In this document: positions 35,601-45,935 of the stretch, one piece after another | Layout of the letters: every line of letters begins with the position of its first letter | Numbering within the stretch: position 1 is the first letter of the stretch | Source of the DNA: Metallyticus violacea | Lineage: Eukaryota; Arthropoda; Insecta; Mantodea; Metallyticidae | Length of the DNA: 64,000 nucleotides | Assembly (NCBI GenBank): GCA_030762175.1 | Contig: CM060830.1 | Span: 51,581,501-51,645,500, forward strand | Direction of reading: 5' to 3' | Program-made: the position numbers and the translations under genes | The notes under the pieces: generated by a model | Told to the model about the DNA's origin: nothing | Databases searched by the model: none | The model's input: only the letters and a program-made list of their open reading frames with translations

Positions 35601-38600
35601 AGATGAAGAGACAAAATCGCCTTTAAGCTCGTTTGGCATTTCTTTTACGTAGGCCAAGAGCTTTGAAACCTGGCGAGTGATTATTTTTTAATGCTATGAC
35701 AAATAATGCATCGTTTATTAGTTACTTTCCAACATTTCTTTATATACTAGAATTATTAACAATCTCTATTATCCAAAATCATTACTGCTATCAAGGAATA
35801 TTATACTTTAACATTAAGGAAACCATTTATTACTAAAAATAATAAATAATTTATCGTAATTGAGAATTCGTGATTATGAATTAATAAAAATTAATATTAG
35901 GTATTAAATGAACTATTAGTTTTGGTAATACTAAGTGTTCTGAAATGTACTTAATATTCATGCTGTTCATCCTATTAATGAATCTGTCATATTTCTTCTG
36001 GTGAGTGTCATGTTTCGTGCTATTAGTGGCAATTCAGCCTTTTCAGTTGGGGTTAAAATTTCTGAGGTAAACTCATCTTTATTAACAATAGACAAACGAA
36101 ATATTTCCATCAGTACATAATGTTATGGTTATAATAGAAAGCATTGACTCTAGAGTAATTTATTAGAAAATTAACATTAATATAAATTTTATTTCCTCGT
36201 ATTAAAAATTATTTATACTACTGATATAAACATTTAACACTCCTGAAGTATCTAGTTTTAATATGATATTTATACAGAAGTTTTATAGTAGTCGATGTTT
36301 TTACATGTAATTTGGAATTTTTATGCTTCCCCATAACCTGGATAGGTTGTATGTTTATGTTTAATTGGGTTAAAACCCCTCATGTTGCCTTATCTCCACC
36401 TCTCTTATCACCCTATCATCTCTCCTTATAGGTATCTCGTTTAACGTTTTCGCCACTGCCAGGCATTATGTCTAGAATACTCTGGTGCTAATGGGAAGAA
36501 ATATCATAGCAGAGATGCACCACGAATTTCTGCTTATAGTACTGTGCGCTTGCATTGAACTGCTTTCTTTCCGGATTTAAAAATACACCTTCAAACAAAG
36601 AATTTTCCCTGGCGATAAATGGAAACTTTAAAATGGTTAAGAACTGTTATGATGTAGAAAACACGTATCTATACTAGAGAAACCAGAATTTTCGCATGTT
36701 TATCGAAAGCTGTGCATTTGCAGACGTTTGTGCATTTGCTTTCAAAGGGCAAAAATAAAAACTATTTTGTGCCTAAGGACAGAAACCTAACTGCAAAATA
36801 TCAGGTACTTTTTGGAGTGAACGTTTTTCATTTTAGATATGGTAGTGATTGACTGAATTTGCAGTCACATATAAACATGGTATAGGGTTATAATATTGTG
36901 ATAAGGAATTGCATCTTGTGGTCTGAAGATTTTCAAATAGTATTCTAAAAGTAAATATCTTATTGTTTTATAACTGATAGGGTTGTTATTTTGTCGAAGG
37001 TGTGAAAGAACTGAAAAGATTATTATTAAGGTTGCAAAACTAAAGGGAAAATAAAATTTAAGTTTTTAAGACCATTTTATTGACTCTTTGATTATACATA
37101 TTTGCTCTAAATAAGACAGGTTTTCGAACAAAACAGTTATATGTGGGGAGGTATGATATTGGAAAGAGATTGAAAATTACAAGCATATAGAAGAAAAATT
37201 TACCCTGCTATCTTAGGTCTTGAATTGCTGTTAAACTCAATATATGGCAACGTAAAAACTTAATTTATTAGGGAGCTTTCTACCTCTGTTGTGACGTATC
37301 AAGCGCTGGGAGTGGAAGTTTAATTAGCAAAACTCCTGGCTACCTGTGGCAAATTACTCTCTCTTGAGAATAGATGACTTATCTTCACGATCGTGTACCA
37401 AAAGGGTGTGGCACTGTTGGTTAATTGTCGCTCAAATTCTATATTGCACACGAGGTTAGCACAGCCTAACCTAATTCTCAAACTGCATTCATCATGTTTT
37501 ATCACAGTACTACGCTGTTTATTTTATAATTAACTGCAGTGGTTCTGAAGTAGGGAGAAATTTGCAAACATTGTGCAAGTTATGGGAGGTATTTGGTAAC
37601 CTAACGTTATATATGTTCTTAAAATATTTAATTATTTTAAATCTAAGACCATTAGCAAAAGTTATAATTACATTAAGGACATATGTAGGATGATCCAGTT
37701 AACTGATGACCAATGTAACGGCAAGTACTGCATCGAGCGATAAGTCACCGATGAAGAAGAGCTGGGTTACACCACAGTCGGCTGACAGGCGCGGCAAACA
37801 ATAATCGCTGGTAGAAACACTAGAATTAGCAAATTTTATATATTCTAATGCAATTAAGTCATGTAGTCACACAAGCTAGAAATGTCTGCCTTCATTTTCC
37901 ACATATTTCTGTCATCTGTTTATGAAATCCTGCTCATTTCTCTGTGAAAAATAAAATTCATGGATATTATCAGTATATTAATCAAATTACGATTTGTAAC
38001 TTGGTCATCTGAGAAATTCTCTAAAATTAATCTGATAGCACGAGTGGAGTCGACAAGGCTTAAGAATCAAATTACACGTTGTGGAATAGAAAAATTACAC
38101 CTAATATTTTCCATTTAATATTTTATCAGATTTTACTATAAGATTACACACCGGTTCAAGTAACACTTGACAATAGCGTGAAACTCGAGGCCAACGTAGT
38201 AGTTCGGTAAACCATGCCCGCCTTCTTACCGGTCTTGAGCGATGATTTATTGACCAATGCAGTCCCTCGACGTCCTGTCAGTCATCAGATAATTCGATGA
38301 CTCGATAACAGGTTGTTGTATTGTAAAAAGTTACAATTATTTGATTTCCAGTTTGGACATTATCATGACCTCTCTAAAACATTATTGCTGCTAATGCTGA
38401 AAACTTAATTCCTCACCAGTTGAATAATAAGAAAATCTGCTCAACTAATTTTGAGGTTCAGGCAAAATTCTCGCAACAGATCTTAAAAATCTCTTGGGAT
38501 ACTCTGAAATAAAATGAGTGTTTCAAGACTTAAACATAACTAGCATCCAGAGATTCCCAAACGTTGTAAAAAGTAAACTCAGGTTGAGAGGGAATGCTTC

Positions 38601-39298
38601 GAAATGCATCATTACTGCATAGATTTCAAACTGCTACTTAATTTAAATAGATGCATATTCATAGCTAATTGCATCTCCTAATTAAGAGGACATTTGTTAC
38701 AAATGAATGGAGTTATATGGTAGTTAATTTGCTAGTAATATCTGCTTTAGCTTCCCATTAATATTCATAAGTTGATAATCCATATGGAATATATATATAT
38801 ATATATATTCTCTATAAATCTGGCAGAGAATGTTCGATGACAAAATTAGTTGTTTTGAAAAGGAGCTTGATTGCTTATTCGGAAGCTGAAGAAACGTGCC
38901 AGGTAGGTGAGGAACATCGAACTGGTTGAAGCAGTTTAATGATGTAGATAACTAGTCTTAAATATCAGCAGCGTTCTGAACTACCTTCAGTTATAGAAAA
39001 GACAGCACTGCATTCGAAGAGCCACTTGCCAGTAGCCTGGGCACCTGCAAACAGCTCTACATAATGTATAACAGTTGAAGAGCAGATGCATGAACTTATC
39101 GAAGCACAGGCTCAGTGAAGAGTTGATGAACAATTGCTTTAAAATCCCCTCCTCGACGAACTGTTCTGAAACCGCTTTGCGACATTTGATGACTTAATAG
39201 CTCTTGTTCCTTAATTTTGAAAAGGGAAAGAAATGGGTGGGAAAGAACTGTCACTGGTTCGTCAGAATAGTTTTGGACAAAAGGTGAATTTCGAAGAT
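32645..39298 (+). other. Start of a long first intron of the Akap200-like gene
   Basis: The donor GTAAGT is at 32645. Downstream sequence is AT-rich and unusually free of SINEs and transposases until 39.3 kb, with a (TA)n tract at 38788-38809. I saw no acidic, Ala/Glu/Lys-rich frame bounded by AG and GT that would match the next Akap200 exon. The open frames at 33653-33919, 34449-34703 and 35343-35657 have no recognisable domain. Confidence 0.6.
38788..38809. repeat. (TA)n microsatellite
   Basis: About ten units. Confidence 0.95.
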
Positions 39299-39541
39299 TT
39301 TTATAAAAATATGTTCCATTTTTACTGCTGAATCATCAGAGGCGATGGATACTAGTGATGCATAAGATGAAATAATAAGTTGGAAGGATTTTTTTTAAAG
39401 GAAGGAAACATATCAGACTTTGGAGTTCCTACCCGGCATTTTTCATTTATGAGGGAAAAACATATCAGGAAGACTGCCTGGCCCTGGCGGGAATCGAATC
39501 CCAAATCTCACGTTTAACGACCTCGGCCTTCCGTGGCACTA
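39299..39541 (-). repeat. SINE-A copy, perfect 12-bp target duplication
   Basis: AATTTCGAAGAT occurs at 39287-39298 and 39542-39553. The minus-strand head is recognisable (AACGACCTCGGCC on the + strand near 39517), with the B box read as GATTCGATTCCC. The region between A and B boxes is shortened, part of the body is deleted, and the 3' end is worn. It lies within the presumed first intron, antisense to the gene. Confidence 0.93.
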
Positions 39542-39553
39542 AATTTCGAAGAT

Positions 39554-41461
39554 GTCCACTTCAGGTTAGTCCGAAACGATCATGGAGTTGACGGAGTTGT
39601 AATGCAAGCAACTGCACGGGTTTACGGCTGGCTTTAATAAATAAAAAGCACGCTGTACTGCAACGAGAGAGCGCCCATTGATGAAGGTAAACCCACAAAA
39701 AATGCAGGAATTGCTGCCTTACCCAACATACACTCCAGAGGTTGCACTTTCTAGCAATGGTTTTTGCCGGATTATGGCAACATTTCTTCTAGGAAGGTAG
39801 TTCTTTAATCTTGAAGATGTCAAAAACACATGTTCAGATTTTTTTGCTTCTAAATCCAAGGATTGATTTCGCCAACAAATTCAAATGCTCGTAGACACTT
39901 TCTGGCTAAAACTCTTAACGTAATTCACCATGAATCTTATGACAAGCACATTAGTCCCTGTAAGTGTGTGGGATATCAGGAAACTCTCAAGAGCGTTCAA
40001 ATTAATGCACTTTCAAGTGTCATAAATAACAGCTGTTGACATTTACTAGCACTCTTACGAAGCAATAGATTCGTTCTGTTAGTTTGCCTCGTGCGAACCA
40101 AACACACTCAACAGTCCTCGTTTAAGCGAGAGGGAGCTTGCTATGGGACGTTAACCTTCTTCCGGGATTCCTAGATATTGTTCTAGAGAACGCTTTATTT
40201 ATCCTAATATAAAGGTTTTGTCATGTATTAAATATTAGGGTAAACGATACCATTGTTTCAATATTAGATACATTTTTTGAAATTATTAAAAAGATTAGCT
40301 GGATTTTCTTATTCTACAATACATACAACATATATTAGACGTTTATTATATGAATTACAGATCAATTTAAAAATGATATAAAATATTTTGGAACAACGCA
40401 CCAAAACGAGGGACCAATTTCTTTTAAGGTTCTCAAGGAACAGGACTATTATGAAGGCAGGCTGCAAAAAGTAGCAAACACAACCGAATATTTAAAAAAA
40501 AAAAAAAGTATTATTTGCATTGCCTTTTTAATGTTTAGTTTTTTTCTTCATAATAGCACCGTGTTATAAATACAGAATTTTTATGTACATTATTTTCAAA
40601 AAGTTTCTTTGTAAAATATTTTGTTAAAAGAAATTATCTAATAACTGCTCATTTATCTGCATACTGTAAAATTATGAAGAAAGCCCATGCTGTAATTTTA
40701 AATGTAGTAAATGTAGTATTGAATGTGAAACACGGATACACAAGAATATGTCGTTCCCTTAAAACAAGGGAATCGGTTTTTAAGTCGAGTTCGGTAGAGA
40801 ACCTGCCTGAATAATGGAACATATTTCGAAATAGAAAAACAAACATTTCAATGACGACTTGCGATAGGTAAAAGAAACGCTCTCCTGGTGGGCTGAAAGA
40901 AAAGGGAAAGAGAAGAAAAAGCCGGCTTATCTTCTGTTTTCATTTTCCTCGTTTTGTGTGTTCAGTTTCCTTTCCAAAGAACGAAAAAGCGTTTCTCGGT
41001 CTCTTGGCAACACAAGGGCCCTTATGCCAGACATGTCGGATGTGCATTTCGCTATATTGCGCAGAATTGTCAAAGCACTCGGTCGTTGGTGAGAGGAAAC
41101 AGGCTGGGAAATGTCAAGCCCACTACAATCTCTTTCTCACCTTTGTCGAGAGGAAATTGTGCAACTTGCTAACGGATTGGACACTGTTTAATGCTTTGGT
41201 ACTTAGTTCGCATGAAAAGAAGTGCCTCTTACGTAATAATTGTACTCTTCCTCTAATCTCAGAAGTTATAAATGCATATTATGCAGACAACCTTCATCCT
41301 GGAGGATCAAGGACCAATTTCTTTTGTCCAGCAGAGTCTAGGTGTTGGCAGTCTAGAGCATTGTATAGTATTTATAAGTGTTATCAAATTATCTCGATTT
41401 AGAAGTGCTTATGCAAGCCACTTCTTTGCCGTTTGAAAACAAATGTGAACTCCACCACTCC
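39554..41461. other. Intronic or intergenic spacer
   Basis: The 148-codon frame at 40956-41402 is the longest in the window, but it starts in sequence that reads equally well in a second overlapping frame (40954-41172) and has no recognisable domain or signal. An A tract lies at 40495-40508. No transposon signature was identified. Confidence 0.45.
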
Positions 41462-41745
41462 TATATATAATATAAATGAAAAATAATGTAACACAAAGAA
41501 CAATATAACTAAAATAACAATAACTAATGAAACAGAAAAATGGATAAAACACTTGTAAAGTCACAGATGCTTCTCTAGTTATTGTTTTATATATATTCTT
41601 GCCATTGAAGAACTCGCAGTAGTTCGAAATATAGCAATTTCAAGTGTGACTCTTTCTCTGTGTTTTATCTTTATCTACTTTTATTTTTAGTGTTAATTTG
41701 TTACATTGTTAATAGTGTTTCTTTATTTTTATGTTTCATTAATAT
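41462..41745 (+). repeat. Repeat H copy with a diverged inverted left arm
   Basis: The conserved right part (41597-41745) matches 52461-52609 over 149 bases with two differences. The left part (about 41470-41575) is a weaker inverted relative: GGATAAAACACTTGTAAAGT near 41542 corresponds to the reverse complement of the CTCTGTGTTTTATC region on the right. The whole therefore resembles the foldback structure seen more clearly at 61.9-62.1 kb. No protein is encoded; the frame at 41706-41960 is low-complexity Leu/Phe. Confidence 0.7.
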
Positions 41746-41903
41746 TGTTTGCACCTCTGGTGCTGCTTTTATATTTGCTTATTAGGCTTTATTTGCTTTT
41801 GTGTGTTTTGCTTTTGCGTGTTTTGCTTTTGACTTCTTTACTATTTATCTATTTTTCTTTTAATTTTATTTCTGTGTTTTCTAAAATACTTTATTATATA
41901 TTT

Positions 41904-41969
41904 GCAATTTCAAGTATGACTCTTTCTCTGTGTTTTATCTTTATCTACTTTTATTTTTAGTGTTAATTT
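41904..41969 (+). repeat. Partial direct duplicate of repeat H
   Basis: Sixty-six bases repeat 41634-41699 with one difference, at an offset of 270 bp. This segment ends directly in TATATATA and an imperfect palindrome around TGCATTGTA / TACAATGCA. Confidence 0.9.
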
Positions 41970-42090
41970 ATATATATTGCATTGTACATACAATATATAC
42001 AATGCAGGAACATTATCTTATAAAGACAGAATTAATGTGTATTCTAAAATTCTTCCAAGTCTTACTCGTTACAGCGCGCGATTCGTAAGC

Positions 42091-42241
42091 TTACCAACAA
42101 GGCTATGTAGTCACTGCAGTAATTGTGTTATATGGCATGTACTAAAGACGCAGTCTAGTATGCGTACTCTGTTAGCTCTGTGGCAGAGTGTGCAGCGATT
42201 CCGTGGTTAAGAGCGCATGTTCGCCTCCCGGTATGCAGCAC
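42091..42241 (+). repeat. Dispersed repeat E, second copy
   Basis: Inverted relative of 2965-3101. It reads through GGCTATGTAG, TATGGCATGTACTAAAGACG and TGGCAGAGTGTGCAGCGATT, ends at CCGGTATGCAGCAC, and is followed by a T run and CT-rich sequence. A pol III-derived origin is possible, but box matches are weak. Confidence 0.7.
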
Positions 42242-42733
42242 TTTTTTCTCTCTCTTTAATAAACCATAGTAATATTATGGCAAATTAGTTTCGTAATATT
42301 GTTTCTCATACACAGCAAGCTTTAACTTTAGCATATTGTAATATTTTTTTCAGTATTTGTTCTATCTAAATGCAATATGCTACACTTGCATATCCTGCAT
42401 ATGCAAAAAGGACAAAAAGATGACTTATGAGCACAAATTCAAGAAGTCTGGAATGTTGTACCCTCTCGTTTACACTACTGTAAAAATTTGACGTCATCTA
42501 TGCCCCGAAGATTGGGAGTAGTTATACATGCTGAGGTATCAATGTTTATTTCTGTCTTTCCAAATTAGAAGATAAAACTTCGTTTCATGTATTTATTTAG
42601 TTATTTGTAAAGTATACGTTAGTTGTGTTACGTTTTTGTGCGTGCGTAGGTAATGCCATATAACTTATACGTTAAAATATAATATTTTATGGCAACATTG
42701 TTCTACGCATACATTTATAAAACTAATAAAAAT

Positions 42734-42800
42734 GTGGTATTTGAACCCCGGAACTTAACGCAGAAGAGCAATGCCTTCTAAACTGCTCGGCCACTCTAAT
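42734..42800 (-). repeat. tRNA-Ser/Leu-like sequence, probably a SINE head
   Basis: The minus strand reads GTGGCCGAGCAGTTTAGAAG near the start (A box) and GGGTTCAAATACC-type B box about 55 bases later (+ strand GGTATTTGAACCCC at 42736). Arm pairing looks incomplete and there is no CCA-side acceptor match that I can fold by eye, so a functional tRNA is unlikely. The following body does not match SINE-A. Confidence 0.5.
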
Positions 42801-43004
42801 GTTCTCTTTCCATATGCTTATGCTTGTAACTATTACATTTACAGGCAAAGCGCCCACTGCATGCGCATGTGAATACAGCGTTTGCGAGAGTCCCCGAAGT
42901 TCCCCGATCGAGACATAGAATCTGGTGATAACTTCTCTCTCTCATTTGTCAAAAGGTTTACCTGTGTCATTTTACTCTCGGCTACGAGGGATTCCGCAGG
43001 CGAC

Positions 43005-43073
43005 GGCACCTGTATTTCAACTCTACTTCCTGAACCTGTTCTCTGCCGGTCTCACGGCAGTATACATTCATTC
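43005..43073 (-). repeat. Dispersed repeat C, copy 2
   Basis: Inverted relative of 11377-11458. The block GCCGGTCTCACGGCAGTATA near 43045 is identical to its partner, and similarity fades past CACCTGTATTTCAA near 43008. The frame at 42882-43127 crosses it and is not a gene. Confidence 0.75.
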
Positions 43074-43454
43074 ACGTGGATTATTAGAAACTCCAGAGTA
43101 ATGCCTCTGTGTCTAAACTTTATTTAAAATGCGGAGCAGCTCGTCTTGTGTGAGCGGAATGAATCCTGAACTTTTTAATTGCTTCCTTTCACGAGATTGC
43201 GCAGAAATTTGAGCGTTCAGTGTAAAACAAAAAGCCATAAGCGAACATTACCTTTTTAACCCGGGGAACCTATACAAAACTCACTTTCGAAATTAGCTGA
43301 AGTGGGATTTTCAGAATGTGAAGGAAACTATTGAAATGAAAGCAGAATCGTTACGGTGGCAATGAGAATGCGTTTTCTCTAAATAACTTTTGTTAAGAAC
43401 ATGAAGTTTATTAAGCATAATAATTTGAGACTCGTATACGATAATTTCAGTTTT

Positions 43455-43805
43455 CACAGCCTGTGGCGACTCACTAGCAAAAGCAGACTTTAAACACCAT
43501 TGAAAAGAAAAGGGAAGGGAAAAAATAAAAATAGGGGGGGGGGAGATTCTGCAAAGTGGTTAAATTTTCGAAAATGTTTACATAGATAAGGTGTATTCTG
43601 GAAAAGTTTGATTAGTTATTTACATTCTTTTTTCAATATTTATTAAAACAAATATAAGATTTAAATTGCTTTGATTAAATATTAGTCTACAATCAAAACT
43701 TTTGTTCTGAATACTTTACAGTGATATAAATTAGCTCTTACCCACAAATTTTCTTAGTTCTGTCAATTATTTTATTCAGGAATAGTAAAAACTCTGTGTT
43801 AGTCA
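43455..43805 (+). repeat. Repeat G copy 1, including a SINE-A 3' end
   Basis: The segment matches the reverse complement of about 61690-62370 through several blocks: TTTAAACACCATTGAAAAGA, GCAAAGTGGTTAAATTTTCG, TTTACATAGATAAGGTGTAT, and TAAATATTAGTCTACAATCA. It begins with about 50 bases of SINE-A 3' end, and the SINE/flank junction is shared with the other copy. It lacks the foldback insertion that the 62-kb copy carries. A run of ten G lies at 43534-43543. Confidence 0.8.
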
Positions 43806-43893
43806 TTTACAGCTTTAGCTATTGTTTAAGATTAACTGGTCGTGTATATTTGTCAAATACGAAACTTGCGTTTTTAAATATAAGGTGTCTTTT

Positions 43894-43894
43894 A

Positions 43895-43919
<25 letters not shown>
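43894..43919. repeat. (TA)n microsatellite
   Basis: About 12 units. Confidence 0.95.
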
Positions 43920-43925
<6 letters not shown>

Positions 43926-45077
43926 CAGTTCGTATATATGCGGTACATAAGAGCAAATTTCATTTCAATGATTAATTCAGTTTTATTTAATATGTAATAA
44001 ATTAAATTATCCAATATATTACCTTTATTGTGGTTTAAACATTTTTGTACGAAATTAATTTACAGATACCATCCTTTGAGCTATAATCATTCAGTTTATA
44101 TGAATCCTCTCTGTAACCATGAAATGTATGTGGAAAACTTGCATAGATACTGTTCGTCGAGTAGTGCAAGACATTCTCACAGCCTCAGGGCAGTTCCGGC
44201 TGAGTTTGTGCGATATTCTCGCCGGGGTCGCCCAACATGTGTTGATAATTTCTTCAGGCGGTAATGTGCTCGCCATATGTTGCAACTATACAAATATTGT
44301 TCTTATGACGATTAACAGAAGCCTTCGGAAGAGCCAGGTACTGTCCGGTTCCTTCAAACTGCTTTAGGGTATAGGCTCTTTTGTTTCGGAACGGAAATGT
44401 GAATTAAAAAGAAATTAGGAAGGTGAACCAAGGCACCAGAAGATATATGATGCAGCTGCTATAGTGTTCCATACCTTCACACAGTATACAGCACTCTGTC
44501 GTCAACAAATGTATAATTCCTAAGGGAAAATCTAATGTCCCAGTCGACCTCCAAGTTAAGCAGAATTTAAATTTGATAGTACGTGGACATGCATATAAAT
44601 AAAAGCTTCATAAAAACATTTCACTAAGAAATAAAACATTAAAATCTGTCCAAAAAAAAAAAAAAACATGTTCCTGAAACAGTGTTTCTGAAACGTTACA
44701 GAAAGAAGATCAAACATTAATCCTTTCGATAACTCACTTGACGAAAAATGGACATACGATTATTTCTTTGATATATCTAATGTGTAAGATGGTGGAAACG
44801 TTTTACATGTGTATAGTTGCTGCTCGTAAATTTTGATCGAAGAAAACTGGCATACAACTTTTCTTGGGGAGCATTGCTATTGGCATATTCCCGCTAAAAT
44901 AATTGAATTTCTAGTTTTGAATCTTTAGCTTAGTAGGTATATGGTAGCTCCATAAATTTTTTCATCTTAAAACTATAAAACCCTTATCACGTTTAGCATT
45001 CATTTTCCATTCAAAGTTATTAGTGCAATTAATGCATTTTTAAATTGGTGCATATTAGTGCAGTTAATGAATTTTTT
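43920..45077. other. Spacer without a supported gene
   Basis: Three overlapping frames at 44028-44367 lie in a patch of higher GC. One reads like the C-terminal tail of an IS630-like transposase, but no frame carries a firm motif. A 36-bp direct duplication (TTAGTGCAATTAATG / TTAGTGCAGTTAATG) lies at about 45020-45080. Confidence 0.4.
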
Positions 45078-45085
45078 AATAATGC

Positions 45086-45344
45086 TTATGCTACTGAGGT
45101 ACCACAAGTGGTGGACATTAATGATACACGAGATGAAATGATAAATTGAATTGTTTATTGTTTATTTTTTAAGGAACAGAGCATTCTGGGCTTAAGTTTA
45201 GGATACTTCTCCGGCATTTGCCATTTATGAGAACTGAGGAAAACCTAGGAGAGACAAAAAAAAAAAAAAACGATCGGGGAGGACGGTCCTGGTGGGGAAT
45301 TGAGCCCCCAGACCTCCCGCTAGCGTTTCTCGGTCACCCCTGTC
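45086..45344 (-). repeat. SINE-A copy, 8-bp target duplication
   Basis: AATAATGC occurs at 45078-45085 and 45345-45352. The minus-strand B box is worn (GCTCAATTCCC), and the A/B interval is deleted so that the head reads from CACCCCTGTC to CTAGCG only. An A run of about 15 has expanded inside the body (near 45256). The frame at 45225-45440 is element sequence. Confidence 0.92.
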
Positions 45345-45524
45345 AATAATGCAATTAAAGTATGACTGACATTGGCCTTTTGTTTCAAATGCATAATTCA
45401 GTACAGCATCTAGTTTGTTTTTTGCTAAGGTTCTCGGCAAATTCCACGAAAACTTCGTTTCATTTTTTTAATATAGACAGTCTTTTGCAATTTTAGCTTC
45501 TAATCAAAATGAGATTTCCAAAAA

Positions 45525-45527
<3 letters not shown>

Positions 45528-45565
<38 letters not shown>
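45528..45565. repeat. (TA)n microsatellite
   Basis: About 19 units; the Tyr-Ile run in the frame at 45509-45706 comes from it. Confidence 0.97.
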
Positions 45566-45571
<6 letters not shown>

Positions 45572-45787
45572 AATCTTAGGTATAAGAAAATAAAATTTGT
45601 TCTTTCTGTCATCTCTAGACCGAAATTGATGCTGCGACATAGCCGTATGCGTGAAAATATTCGAACGTTATCTCAAAGTGGAATATTTCCCTTGAACACA
45701 CAATAAAAGTACTTAAATGGTCACTACTTCTGAGAAAAAATATAGCAAGAATAATAACAACTCGTGCTATACATTGAAACAGAGTTC

Positions 45788-45935
45788 ATTATTAAGGAGT
45801 GAACATAACCTAATTCAACTTTGCAAGGAGCGTTCATCTTGCACTATAACTTTTTACTAATATATTACATTCATTCGCGGAACAAAAAGTTACAACCCCA
45901 TAATTTTGCGGAGTAGGCCTTTAATAATTCTGTCT
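45788..45935 (+). repeat. Dispersed repeat F, uninterrupted copy
   Basis: TTAAGGAGTGAACATAACCT is shared with the 2.8-kb copy. Here ACTTTTTACTAATA is followed directly by TTACATTCATTCGCGGAAC, without the roughly 190-bp insert that the other copy has. Confidence 0.7.

Noticed and set aside
40956..41402. Longest open frame in the window (148 codons)
   Set aside because: No recognisable domain, an overlapping frame of similar quality, and no splice context linking it to the Akap200-like gene; expected by chance in 64 kb.
41599..41640. Calling a hammerhead ribozyme in repeat H
   Set aside because: The CUGANGA core is not matched and its register with the stem is wrong; kept only as a low-interest observation.
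44028..44367. Overlapping frames resembling an IS630-like transposase tail
   Set aside because: The resemblance requires switching frames within a few codons and the GGxHFE-type ending is absent.
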